64,000 bases of DNA from AP-15 sp963796155 (lineage in GTDB: Bacteria; Pseudomonadota; Alphaproteobacteria; ATCC43930; CGMCC-115725). Location: positions 85,579-149,578 of the forward strand of contig CAWCKT010000013.1 of assembly GCA_963796155.1 (NCBI GenBank), given 5' to 3'. The translations under genes and the position numbers were made by a program. Position 1 is the first letter of the stretch. Every line of letters starts with the position of its first letter. Of the stretch, positions 8,922 through 17,098 are shown one piece after another. The notes beneath the pieces were generated by a model. It had not been told where the DNA came from. It was given only the letters and a program-made list of their open reading frames with translations, and ran no database searches.

Positions 8922-9382
8922 CGTGCTGATGATTTTTATAATTGCTTCTGGGCCGGGCTGCTGAAACACTTCGGCATCTCTGCCTACCCGGGCACCCCGA
9001 CCCGCCACCAGCTCTCGTTCCGCCATAACCAACCCCGATAATTTGAACCCGCGATGCGTCTACCATTCCGATAAACCCAAAAGCAAGCGCATTTAGCGCT
9101 AGGCGAGAGCCAGGCCACATGATCTTGTGCGAGTGCGCCATCGACGACCCGGGGAGCGGCGTGACAAGGGTGAGTAGGCGCGGTCGGCTAAGTGCGTCGG
9201 AGTGGCCTCGTCGAAGAGGTATCGTGGGCGGCTTCCCACCCGGTCGGCGCCGCCCCTTGGTCCACCGATCTTGCGAAGGAATTTTGACTTTGCTATTGTG
9301 CATATGATAACATTGCCTAAATGGCATCCTGCGCTAATCGCGGTGCCTGTAACGGACCGCCGGTTGACCCAGGGAGATACCG
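8922..9382. other. Non-coding stretch, no gene supported
   Basis: No open frame here has a recognisable family or ribosome site. Near the right end, TTGACT at about 9284 and an AT-rich segment to about 9310 could be a weak promoter for the short frame at 9383, but spacing to a -10 is not convincing. Confidence 0.5.
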
Positions 9383-9568
9383 ATGGAAGTCTTCTACCGA
9401 AACCGCCCGGGCGCAATCACCCCGGGCGAGGCAGCGACGATAGCGGCGGTGGTCGACACCTTCGTCCGGGCGACCAAGACCAGCGGCCTCGAAACCGAGT
9501 TGCCCGCGCATCCCGAAAACGTGAGCGAAATGTTCGGCACCCGCGCGGGCGGGCAATTCAATCCATAG
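9383..9568 (+). CDS. Hypothetical 61-residue protein
   Basis: A short frame starting MEVFYRNRPGAITPGEAATIAAVVDTF, with GGGAGA just upstream of its ATG (at about 9371-9376). It is mostly one predicted helix followed by a polar tail. The acceptable ribosome site and good codon usage favour a real gene, but no family is recognised and it may be chance coding. Confidence 0.4.
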   Translation: MEVFYRNRPGAITPGEAATIAAVVDTFVRATKTSGLETELPAHPENVSEMFGTRAGGQFNP

Positions 9569-9683
9569 GCGAAAATCTGCGCTAGATCCGCGTTAGACTT
9601 TGTCGATGGGCTATCTTGATGAAACTTGTGATTGCGGTCGACAGGTTCGCCGGTCTTGGAGGCGCCGGGGGCCTATCGGTGGA

Positions 9684-11006
9684 TCATAGGATGAACCGGG
9701 ACAGGTCGGCGTTTTGCGCGAGCGCCCCGACCTTGTCACGCACATAGGCCTGATCGATCTCGACCAAGCTTCCCTCGGGCCGGTCGGAGGCGGTGAAGCT
9801 GATTTCCTCCAGGAGCCGTTCGAGGATCGTGTGCAGCCGCCGCGCCCCGATGTTCTCGACCGCAGTGTTGATCTCTTCGGCCAGGAGCGCGATCTCGTCG
9901 ATCGCCGCCTCGTCGAAATCGAGGGTGACGCCCTCTGTCGCGAGCAGCGCCTTGTACTGCTTGATCAGGCTCGCCTCGGGCTCGGTCAGGATGCGCCGGA
10001 AGTCGCTGCGGTCGAGCGCCTTCAATTCGACCCGGATCGGCAGCCTTCCTTGCAGCTCGGGCAACAGATCGGAGGGTTTGGCCTGGTGGAAGGCGCCCGA
10101 GGCGATGAACAGGATGTGGTCGGTCTTGACGGCACCGTGCTTGGTCGCCACCGTGGTGCCTTCGATCAGCGGCAACAGGTCGCGCTGCACTCCCTCGCGG
10201 CTGACATCGGGCCCGCCGCCGCCGAGCCGCTCGCCGCGGCCGCAGATCTTGTCGATCTCGTCGATGAAGACGATGCCGTTCTGCTCGACCGCGGTGGTCG
10301 CTTCGCGCACCACCATTTCCTGATCGAGCAGCTTTTCACTCTCTTCGGCGACCAGCACGCGATGGCTCTCGGCGACGGTCATCTTCTTTGGCTTCGAGCG
10401 CGTGCCGAAGGCCTTGCCGAAGATGTCGCCGAGGTTGAGCATTCCCATCTGTGCGCCGGGCATGCCGGGGATCTCGAAGGTCGGCAGATTGGCCGCCGCA
10501 CTCTCCTGCACCGCGATTTCGATCTCGCGGTCGTCGAACGCGCCCTCGCGCAGCCGCTGGCGGAATTTCTGACGGGTATCGGCACTGGCGCCGGAGCCGA
10601 CCAGCACGTCGAGCACTCGCTCCTCGGCGGCGAGCTCGGCCTTGGCCTCGACCTCCTTGCGCAGCCGCTCGCGGGTCATCCCGATCGCGATTTCGACGAG
10701 ATCGCGCACGATCTGCTCGACATCGCGCCCGACATAGCCGACCTCGGTGAACTTGGTCGCCTCGACCTTGACAAAGGGCGCCTGGGCGAGGCGCGCGAGG
10801 CGGCGCGAGATCTCGGTCTTGCCGCAGCCGGTCGGTCCGATCATCAGGATGTTCTTGGGCAGGACCTCTTCGCGCAGCTCGGGAGTGAGCTGCTGGCGGC
10901 GCCAACGGTTTCTCAGAGCGATCGCGACGGCGCGTTTGGCGTCGTGCTGGCCGACGATGAAGCGGTCGAGCTCGGAGACGATCTCGCGCGGGCTGAAGGA
11001 GGTCAT
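9684..11006 (-). CDS. hslU: ATP-dependent protease ATPase subunit HslU
   Basis: AAA+ unfoldase that feeds substrates into the HslV peptidase. It is 440 residues, the usual length. Walker A is GPTGCGKT (residues 57-64), Walker B is GIVFIDEIDKI in the C-terminal half of the AAA+ core, the pore-loop region is GYVGRDV, and the sensor/arginine region GARRLHTILE is intact. The C-terminus ends SRFIL, matching the tail that inserts into HslV. It follows hslV on the same strand, separated by a palindromic repeat rather than overlapping as is more common. Confidence 0.97.
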   Translation of the reverse strand: MTSFSPREIVSELDRFIVGQHDAKRAVAIALRNRWRRQQLTPELREEVLPKNILMIGPTGCGKTEISRRLARLAQAPFVKVEATKFTEVGYVGRDVEQIVRDLVEIAIGMTRERLRKEVEAKAELAAEERVLDVLVGSGASADTRQKFRQRLREGAFDDREIEIAVQESAAANLPTFEIPGMPGAQMGMLNLGDIFGKAFGTRSKPKKMTVAESHRVLVAEESEKLLDQEMVVREATTAVEQNGIVFIDEIDKICGRGERLGGGGPDVSREGVQRDLLPLIEGTTVATKHGAVKTDHILFIASGAFHQAKPSDLLPELQGRLPIRVELKALDRSDFRRILTEPEASLIKQYKALLATEGVTLDFDEAAIDEIALLAEEINTAVENIGARRLHTILERLLEEISFTASDRPEGSLVEIDQAYVRDKVGALAQNADLSRFIL

Positions 11007-11031
11007 AAGGGCAGACCCCGCTCAGTCGGTC

Positions 11032-11110
11032 TTTCCCGCGAAAGCGGGAATCCAGAGGGGCGACGACGACTTACCAGGCGGCCCTGGACCCCCGCCTGCG
11101 CGGGGGTGAC
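11032..11110. repeat. REP-like palindromic repeat between hslV and hslU
   Basis: Two imperfect hairpins, one around CCCGCGAAAGCGGG and one around CCCCCGCCTGCGCGGGGG, joined by an AATCCAG...CTGGA core. Similar 'CCCGCTTTCGCGGG' units recur at 16785-17042 and 58700-58777. It may affect the relative expression of hslV and hslU. Confidence 0.75.
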
Positions 11111-11148
11111 GGTAAAAAGCCGAAAGAACCGCCTCATTTCGGTCAGCC

Positions 11149-11703
11149 TCAATATTCGAGTTTCTCGAGGGTGATCTTGTCGTTGGTGTAAATGCAGATC
11201 CCGGCGGCGATCGCCATCGCGCGGCGCGCCACCTCCTCGGCGTCGATGCCGTCGATATCGATCAGCGCGCGCGCCGCAGCCAGCGCATAACCGCCGCCCG
11301 AGCCGAGGCCGATGATCCCATCGTCGGGCTCGAGCACATCGCCGGTCCCCGACAGGATCAGCGACACGTTCTTATCGGCGACCGCCATCATCGCCTCGAG
11401 CCGGCGCAGGTAGCGATCGGTCCGCCAATCCTTGGCCAGCTCGACGCAGGCGCGCGGCAACTGGGCGGCATATTGCTCGAGCTTTCCCTCGAGCCGTTCG
11501 AACAAGGTGATCGCGTCGGCGGTGGCGCCGGCGAACCCGGCGATGACCGAGCCGCCGGCGAGCCGGCGCAGCTTGCGCGCGTTCGACTTGACCACCGTCT
11601 GACCCATCGAGACCTGCCCGTCCCCGGCAACCACGACCTGGCCGCCCTTGCGCAGGCAGAGGATTGTCGTGCCGTGCCACACGGTCTCGTCGGAATGATC
11701 CAT
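11149..11703 (-). CDS. hslV: ATP-dependent protease peptidase subunit HslV
   Basis: Threonine peptidase of the HslUV complex, cytoplasmic. The precursor is 184 residues; the mature N-terminal nucleophile is Thr12 in HGTTILC, after which CLRKGGQVVVAGDGQVSMGQ follows the family closely. The catalytic Lys (about residue 44 in NARKLRRL) and SGTGDVLEPDDGIIGLGSGG are present. The start ATG at 11703 gives the normal short propeptide; a much longer open frame extends upstream but is meaningless there. It is divergent from hisB, a layout common in alphaproteobacteria. Confidence 0.97.
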   Translation of the reverse strand: MDHSDETVWHGTTILCLRKGGQVVVAGDGQVSMGQTVVKSNARKLRRLAGGSVIAGFAGATADAITLFERLEGKLEQYAAQLPRACVELAKDWRTDRYLRRLEAMMAVADKNVSLILSGTGDVLEPDDGIIGLGSGGGYALAAARALIDIDGIDAEEVARRAMAIAAGICIYTNDKITLEKLEY

Positions 11704-11877
11704 GCGCCTCTTGGGGGGATCCGGTATCACTGGGCGGAGAGCACTCAAGGAACTGTGATGTAAGCCAGACCGGTCCCGGCGACAAGCGGAGCGCTGCGCC
11801 CAGCACCGACAGTAGCAACCACTCGGCGAAATTGATAAAAGGATGCCGCCGCAGGTGCGGCACTCGAGGAGAACACC

Positions 11878-12480
11878 GTGCGAGTGGCGACGGTCGAACG
11901 CAACACCAAGGAGACCCAGATCAGCGGTCGGGTCGATCTCGACGGCGCCGGCAACGCCGAGGTATCGACCGGCATCGGGTTTCTCGATCACATGCTGGAG
12001 CAGCTCGCCAAGCACAGCCTGATCGACGTCACGCTGCACGCGGTGGGCGATCTGCACATCGACTTCCACCACACCACCGAGGACACCGGCTACGTCGTCG
12101 GCGAGGCGGTCTCCCGCGCCCTCGGCAACCGCGCCGGCATCGCCCGCTACGGGCATGCGGTGATCCCGATGGACGAGACCCTGACCCGGGTCACCCTCGA
12201 CGCCTCGAACCGCCCCTATCTTGTGTGGAAAGTCGCCTTCACCCGGCCGAAGCTCGGCGAGATGGACACCGAGCTGTTCAAGGAATGGTTCCAGGCCTTT
12301 GCCCAATCGGCGGGGGTAACCCTCCACATCGAGAACCTATACGGCGAGAACAACCACCACATCGTCGAATCCTGCTTCAAGGGTCTCGCCCGAGCGCTCC
12401 GTCAAGCGGTCGAGATTGATCCGCGCCGGGCCGGGGCGGTCCCGTCGACCAAAGGCGTGCTCGGCGGCAGCTTGCCGTGA
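11878..12480 (+). CDS. hisB: Imidazoleglycerol-phosphate dehydratase HisB
   Basis: Sixth step of histidine biosynthesis, dehydrating IGP to imidazole acetol-phosphate with two Mn ions. The 200-residue monofunctional form has the metal motifs DFHHTTED and GENNHH and the conserved STGIGFLDHMLEQ. It starts at GTG 11878 with GGAG six bases upstream and overlaps hisH by four bases. First gene of the local his operon, with a 174-base divergent promoter region shared with hslV. Confidence 0.97.
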   Translation: MRVATVERNTKETQISGRVDLDGAGNAEVSTGIGFLDHMLEQLAKHSLIDVTLHAVGDLHIDFHHTTEDTGYVVGEAVSRALGNRAGIARYGHAVIPMDETLTRVTLDASNRPYLVWKVAFTRPKLGEMDTELFKEWFQAFAQSAGVTLHIENLYGENNHHIVESCFKGLARALRQAVEIDPRRAGAVPSTKGVLGGSLP

Positions 12481-13118
12481 ACGTCGTGATCGTCGATTAC
12501 GGCTCGGGCAATCTGCGCTCGGCGGCGAAAGCCTTCGAGCGCGCGGCGACCGAGAATGGGATCTCCGCGCAAATCGAGGTGACGAACAAACCCGAAGCGG
12601 TTGTTGGCGCCGACAGGGTCGTCCTGCCGGGCGTCGGGGCCTTTGCCGATTGTCGACGCGGTGTCGCCGCGGTACCCGGCCTCGAAGCGGCGATGCGTGA
12701 GGCGGTGATCGCTCGCGCCCGCCCGTTTCTCGGCATCTGTGTCGGCATGCAGCTGATGGCGGATCGGGGCCGTGAGTTCGAGACGGTTGCGGGCCTCGGC
12801 TGGATCGAGGGCGAGGTGGTGGCGATCAAACCGCGCGATCCCGCGCTCAAGATCCCGCATATGGGGTGGAACGAGATCGAGCCGCGGGCGGCCCATCCGC
12901 TGCTCGCCGGGCTCGGAGCGGGTGCCCATGCCTATTTCGTCCACAGCTACCATTTCCGCCTTGGCGACGCTGCGGACCTCATCGCCGTCACCGATTACGG
13001 CGGTCCGCTGACGGCGATGATCGGGCGCGGCAATCTCGCGGGGGCCCAGTTTCATCCCGAGAAGAGCCAGGAAGCGGGGCTGCGGCTGATCGGAAACTTT
13101 TTGCGATGGCGTCCATGA
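12477..13118 (+). CDS. hisH: Imidazole glycerol phosphate synthase glutaminase subunit HisH
   Basis: Class I glutamine amidotransferase that makes ammonia for HisF. It is 213 residues, with nucleophile Cys88 in FLGICVGMQL, the oxyanion-strand region VVLPGVGAFADC, and the His-Glu pair in QFHPEKSQ. It starts GTG, overlapping the hisB stop (GTGA). Its partner HisF is three genes downstream. Confidence 0.97.
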   Translation: MNVVIVDYGSGNLRSAAKAFERAATENGISAQIEVTNKPEAVVGADRVVLPGVGAFADCRRGVAAVPGLEAAMREAVIARARPFLGICVGMQLMADRGREFETVAGLGWIEGEVVAIKPRDPALKIPHMGWNEIEPRAAHPLLAGLGAGAHAYFVHSYHFRLGDAADLIAVTDYGGPLTAMIGRGNLAGAQFHPEKSQEAGLRLIGNFLRWRP

Positions 13119-13121
13119 GCG

Positions 13122-13673
13122 ATGGGCGAATCATCCGGTGCGACGATCTCGGTCGAACGGGTCACCCGCTATTCCGGCACCGATCTCGACGATCTCTGCG
13201 AGGCAACCGAGAGTGCGATCACCGAAGGCGGCGGGTTCGGTTGGCTCAAGCCCCCACCGCGGCAGGTGCTGGAGAATTATTGGAAAGGCGTGCTGCTCGT
13301 CCCCGAGCGCCGACTCGTCGCCGGCCGTCTCGACGGCGTGATCGCCGGCTCGGCGCAGCTCAGCCGGGCCCCGCGCAACAACGAGGCGCAGGCCTTCGCC
13401 GGAACCTTGACCAGCGCCTTCGTGGCACCCTGGGCACGCCGCCGCGGGATCGGCCGCGGCATCGTGCTCGAGGTCGAGCGTCTCGCCAAGGAGATCGGTC
13501 TGGCGGTCCTCAACCTCGATTTGCGCGACACCCAGCGCGCGGCTATCCGACTCTATGAGGGCCTCGGCTACATGCGTTGGGGTACACATCCCGTTTATGC
13601 ACGGGTCGAAGGACGCATCGTGCCGGGGCATTATTATTACAAGCTCCTCGAAGCCGAGCCGGCGGCGCCGTGA
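13122..13673 (+). CDS. GNAT-family N-acetyltransferase in the his operon
   Basis: A 183-residue acetyltransferase with the GNAT acetyl-CoA motif RRRGIGRGIV (R/Q-x-x-G-x-G) and the later NLDLRDTQRAAIRLYEGLGY helix-strand. It begins three bases after hisH and its stop overlaps the hisA start (GTGA), so it is fully embedded in the operon. Such a gene between hisH and hisA recurs in Rhodospirillales-type genomes. The acceptor substrate is unknown; no step of histidine synthesis needs it. Confidence 0.9.
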   Translation: MGESSGATISVERVTRYSGTDLDDLCEATESAITEGGGFGWLKPPPRQVLENYWKGVLLVPERRLVAGRLDGVIAGSAQLSRAPRNNEAQAFAGTLTSAFVAPWARRRGIGRGIVLEVERLAKEIGLAVLNLDLRDTQRAAIRLYEGLGYMRWGTHPVYARVEGRIVPGHYYYKLLEAEPAAP

Positions 13674-14407
13674 TCCTGTTTCCGGCGATCGACCTCAAGG
13701 ACGGCGCCTGCGTGCGCCTCGTCCGCGGCGATATGGGGAGCGCCAAAGTCTTCAACCGGGATCCCGCGGCGCAAGCCCGGCACTTCGCGAACGCCGGCTT
13801 CGACTGGTTGCACATCGTCGATCTCGACGCCGCCGTTGCCGGCAGCTCGCGGAATGGCGGGGCGGTGGCAGAGATTCGCGGCACGGTCGATCTGCGGATC
13901 CAGCTGGGCGGCGGCATCCGCGACCGCGCCGCGATCGAACAGTGGCTGGCGTTCGGCATCGACCGTGTCGTGCTCGGCACCGCGGCGATGCGCGACCCCG
14001 AACTCGTGCGGCAGGCGGCGGCCGATCATCCGGGCAAGATCGTCGTCGGCATCGATGCGCGGGACGGGCATGTGGCGATCGAGGGCTGGGTCGAGACGAC
14101 CGAGATCGGCGTCGTCGAGCTCGCCCGCCGCTATGAGGACTGCGGGGTCGCTGCAATCGTCTATACCGACATCGCGCGGGACGGAGCACTTTCCGGCGTC
14201 GATGCGAAGGCGGTTGCCGACATCGCGCGACAGATCCGAATTCCGGTCGTTGCTTCGGGCGGCGTCGCCTCGCTCGACGACATTGCCGCGCTCAAGGCGC
14301 GCGAGGCGGACGGCATCGCCGGGATCATTTGCGGGCGCGCGCTCTATGACGGACGGATCGACCCTGCCGCGGCGTTGCGCTTGCTCTCGGAGGAGCCGCC
14401 GTGCTGA
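13670..14407 (+). CDS. hisA: ProFAR isomerase HisA
   Basis: Fourth step of histidine synthesis (ProFAR to PRFAR), a TIM barrel with half-barrel duplication. The protein is 245 residues from the GTG at 13670, with catalytic Asp8 in FPAIDLKDG and the second Asp in YTDIARDG, plus phosphate-binding QLGGGIRD and VVASGGVAS. The longer open frame from 13577 is not used because the GTG overlaps the acetyltransferase stop and begins the conserved strand. Confidence 0.96.
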   Translation: MILFPAIDLKDGACVRLVRGDMGSAKVFNRDPAAQARHFANAGFDWLHIVDLDAAVAGSSRNGGAVAEIRGTVDLRIQLGGGIRDRAAIEQWLAFGIDRVVLGTAAMRDPELVRQAAADHPGKIVVGIDARDGHVAIEGWVETTEIGVVELARRYEDCGVAAIVYTDIARDGALSGVDAKAVADIARQIRIPVVASGGVASLDDIAALKAREADGIAGIICGRALYDGRIDPAAALRLLSEEPPC

Positions 14408-15160
14408 AGATGCGCGTCATCCCCTGCCTCGACGTCAAGGACGGGCGGGTCGTCAAGGGGGTGAATTTCATCGACCTCGTCGATGCCGGCGATCCGGTGG
14501 CGCAGGCGCGGTTCTACGATCGTGAAGGCGCCGACGAGCTTTGCTTTCTCGACATTACCGCCAGCGCCGAAGACCGCGACACGCTTTACGACGTGGTCCG
14601 CCGCACCGCGGAGGAATGTTTCATGCCGCTGACGGTCGGCGGCGGCGTGCGCACGATCGACGATATCCGCCGCCTGCTGCTCGCCGGCGCCGACAAGGTG
14701 TCGATCAACACCGCTGCGGTCGCCCGTCCCGAATTCGTGCGCGAGGCAGCCGAGAAATTCGGCAGCCAGTGCATCGTCGCCGCGATCGACGCCAAGAGAG
14801 CGGGAGAAGAGCGAGTGGGAGGTGTTCACCCATGGCGGCCGCCGGCCGACCGGAATCGATGCGATCGAATGGGCCTGCCGCCTCGTCGATTACGGGGCCG
14901 GCGAGATCCTCTTGACCTCGATGGATCGCGACGGAACCAAAGCCGGTTTCGACATCGCGCTGACGCGCGCCGTCGCCGATGCGGTGCGGGTGCCGGTGAT
15001 CGCCTCCGGCGGTGCGGGCACGCTCGATCACCTGGTCGAGGGGATTCGCGACGGCCACGCCACCGCGGTGCTCGCCGCCTCGATCTTTCATTTCGGCACC
15101 TACCGGATCGGCGAAGCCAAGGCCCAGCTCGCTGCATGCGGCATCCCAGTGCGGCGCTGA
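14401..15160 (+). CDS. hisF: IGP synthase cyclase subunit HisF, frameshifted
   Basis: TIM-barrel partner of HisH that forms the imidazole ring. The N-terminal part (MLKMRVIPCLDVKDGRVVKG to CIVAAIDAKRAG) and the C-terminal part (WEVFTHGGRRPTGIDAIEWA to the end) are both fully conserved but lie in different frames, offset by one extra base in the purine-rich run at about 14790-14815. Without that base the protein would be 252 residues, the normal length. Catalytic Asp11 (CLDVKDG) and the later Asp (TSMDRDG) are present. Because the rest of the operon is intact, a sequencing insertion is more likely than true loss. Confidence 0.9.
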
Positions 15161-15163
15161 GCA

Positions 15164-15496
15164 ATGGCTGCCGAGCTGGGTGCTGCGCTCGACCGCCTAT
15201 GGCAGGTCATCCAATCGCGCCGCGGCGCCGATCCGCAGAGTTCGTATACCGCGCGGCTCTTCGCCCGCGGCCGAGCAAAGATCGCGCAAAAGCTCGGCGA
15301 GGAGGCGGTCGAGGCGGTCATCGAGGGTGTCGGTGACAACCCCGCCGCGCTCGTCGGCGAAAGCGCCGATCTGCTCTATCACCTGCTGGTGCTGTGGGCT
15401 GCGGCCGGCGTGTCGCCGACCGATGTCGCCGCTGAGTTGGCGCGCCGCGAGGGCATCTCCGGGATGGAGGAAAAACGTTCGCGGGCCAACCTTTGA
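15164..15496 (+). CDS. hisE: Phosphoribosyl-ATP diphosphatase HisE
   Basis: Second step of histidine synthesis, releasing pyrophosphate from PR-ATP. The 110-residue stand-alone all-helical form (MazG-like fold) has KLGEEAVEAVIE, with the metal-binding Glu pairs, and ESADLLYHLLVL. It begins three bases after the hisF stop and is the last his gene here; hisI, hisG and hisD are not in the window. Confidence 0.95.
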   Translation: MAAELGAALDRLWQVIQSRRGADPQSSYTARLFARGRAKIAQKLGEEAVEAVIEGVGDNPAALVGESADLLYHLLVLWAAAGVSPTDVAAELARREGISGMEEKRSRANL

Positions 15497-15507
15497 CCGG
15501 AGGTGTT

Positions 15508-15870
15508 ATGGCCTATGACCGCAACAACGTCTTCGCGCGCATCCTGCGCGGCGAAATCCCGTGCAAAAAGGTCTACGAGGACGAGCACGTTCTGGCGTTT
15601 GACGACATTACCGCCCGAGCCCCGACGCATGTTTTGGTCATTCCCAAGGGCGAATACGTCTCACTCCACGATTTTTCCGAACGAGCTTCGACGGAAGAGA
15701 TCGCCGCCCTGGTCCGAGCCCTCGGGAAGATCGCCAGAGAACGCGGGGTGACTGAAAGCGGCTATCGCGTCATCGCCAATAATGGGCCAGCCGCTCACCA
15801 GGAGGTTCCGCACTTTCACGTGCACGTTGTCGGCGGCCGCGACCTGGGAGGAATGCTGCCGCGGCGGTGA
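15508..15870 (+). CDS. HIT family nucleotide hydrolase (HinT-like)
   Basis: A 120-residue histidine-triad protein; the triad is HFHVHVVGG near residue 105. Family members hydrolyse purine nucleoside phosphoramidates and AMP-lysine-type adducts. The start at 15508 has GGAGG at 15499-15503; the in-frame TTG at 15493, overlapping hisE, is less likely. Its position directly after hisE is conserved in many alphaproteobacteria and suggests co-transcription. A 16-base perfect palindrome (GGCGGTGATCACCGCC) spans the stop codon and may act as a weak terminator. Confidence 0.93.
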   Translation: MAYDRNNVFARILRGEIPCKKVYEDEHVLAFDDITARAPTHVLVIPKGEYVSLHDFSERASTEEIAALVRALGKIARERGVTESGYRVIANNGPAAHQEVPHFHVHVVGGRDLGGMLPRR

Positions 15871-16082
15871 TCACCGCCTCTCCCGTTCCCTGCCGCGCGG
15901 GAAAACTCAGGGTAAAAATTTTTCGGGCCTTGCCATGCGCCGAAAAACCGCGTGAGATCATGCATTTGGGCATGACGCTCGGGCAAAATCGAAGGAGTGG
16001 CAGGGAACCGGCAGGGAAGCCCGAAAACCATCGGATGTAGTTTAGCATCGCCCCGATCATTGCTGACATACCAATTAATAAA

Positions 16083-16111
16083 TTGATATTTTCTCACGAC
16101 CCTGCTATATG
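16083..16111 (+). promoter_or_regulatory. Sigma-70-like promoter upstream of the DUF5681 gene
   Basis: TTGATA (16083-16088), a 17-base spacer and TATATG (16106-16111), in an AT-rich island. The -35 and the eight bases after it are identical to those of a second promoter at 31288. The remaining bases from 15871 to 16186 hold no gene that I can support. Confidence 0.6.
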
Positions 16112-16186
16112 GGGCATATCTGCGTTTAGGCAAGAAGGCAGCGGTGTCGCCCGGGCCGCGCGGGGTGACAGGGTGGCGGGAGCCCG

Positions 16187-16651
16187 ATGTCCGAGAACAA
16201 GCGCGATTACGAGGTCGGCCGTGGCAAGCCGCCGGTGCACAGCCGCTTCAAGAAGGGCCGGTCCGGCAACCCGCGCGGACCGCGCCCGAAAAACCTGCCG
16301 GCGCTGCTGGTCGCCGCACTCAACGAGCCGGTGGTCGTGACCATCGACGGAGAGCGCCGCGAGATCACCAAGCGCGAGGTGGTCGTCACCCAGCTGGTCA
16401 ACAAATCGACCGGGGCGGATTTGCGCGCCACCAAGATGCTGATCGACATGCTGAAGGACGTCGAGAAAAAGGCCGGTGTGACGCCGCCGCCGGAACCCGC
16501 CCCGTTCACCGCGGCGGACGAGGAGGTCATGGCGACCTTCATCACAAGGCTGCGGCAATCCTGGGGAGGAGGAACTTCAGGGAAGCGCCCCTCACCCCAA
16601 CCCTCTCCCCGCGAGCGGGGAGAGGAAGGGACCCGCGAAGCGGGAGGGTGA
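16187..16651 (+). CDS. DUF5681 protein with a repeat-derived C-terminus
   Basis: A 154-codon gene starting MSENKRDYEVGRGKPPVHSRFKKG, with the DUF5681 hallmark FKKGRSGNPRGPRPKN at residues 21-36. DUF5681 proteins are small basic proteins often found near phage terminase-like or mobile genes; function unknown. The last ~20 codons are encoded by the palindromic repeat at 16588-16655, which also supplies the stop, so the native C-terminus has probably been replaced. A ribosome site GGGAG precedes the ATG. Confidence 0.75.
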   Translation: MSENKRDYEVGRGKPPVHSRFKKGRSGNPRGPRPKNLPALLVAALNEPVVVTIDGERREITKREVVVTQLVNKSTGADLRATKMLIDMLKDVEKKAGVTPPPEPAPFTAADEEVMATFITRLRQSWGGGTSGKRPSPQPSPRERGEEGTREAGG

Positions 16652-16655
16652 GGGG
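16588..16655. repeat. Inverted-repeat element overlapping the 3' end of the DUF5681 gene
   Basis: The outer arms CCCCTCACC (16588-16596) and GGTGAGGGG (16647-16655) are perfect inverted repeats; an inner hairpin CTCTCCCCGCGAGCGGGGAGAG is also perfect. Elements of this shape are widespread in high-GC proteobacteria and often give 'PSPQPSPRERG' when translated, as here. Confidence 0.85.
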
Positions 16656-16784
16656 CAGCCACCGACGGAACCCAGCAGACCCGTGCCCAAAGGTCCATGG
16701 ACCTTTCCCTTTCCACGATGCGTCGTGCTTGGGCCTTGTGAGCCCGTTTGCCTCCATGAAGCGAGGGGAAAGGTCCATCCCATC

Positions 16785-17042
16785 ATTCCCGCGAAAGGGC
16801 AGGGCTGTCCGGGGAATGGAAAGCGGTTGTTGTATCTTAATCGGAACCAACTGAAGGTCGTCATGCGCGGGCTTGACCAGATCAAGCCCGGCCATGACCA
16901 CTTTGAGCTGCGCGATGGTCATTGTATACTTGGAGCACACGCATCGGGAATTTCCCCGGACAGCCCTGCACGGAAAGCGGGAATCCAGGGACCCAAGGAC
17001 TGAAGCGGTTGCGCTGGACCCCGCTTTCGCGGGGGTGACGCT
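16785..17042. repeat. Nested palindromic repeats (18-bp inverted arms around a second repeat)
   Basis: A perfect 18-bp inverted pair (16799-16816 and 16952-16969) encloses 135 bases that contain a further REP-like unit with the hairpin GGGCTTGA-CCAGA-TCAAGCCC. A third unit follows (16995-17042, CCCCGCTTTCGCGGGG). Together they fill most of the gap between the DUF5681 gene and the CaiB gene; no coding is supported from 16652 to 17098. Confidence 0.8.
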
Positions 17043-17098
17043 AACCCGTTGCAAACATTGCGCGCCGTTTTCGGTTGGACACTTACCGGAGATCTCAT

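Noticed and set aside
9714..11174. 486-codon plus-strand frame over hslU
   Set aside because: Antisense shadow of hslU running through a repeat; no domain.
16144..16854. 236-codon plus-strand frame overlapping the DUF5681 gene
   Set aside because: Different frame from the DUF5681 motif and continues through repeats; a shadow.
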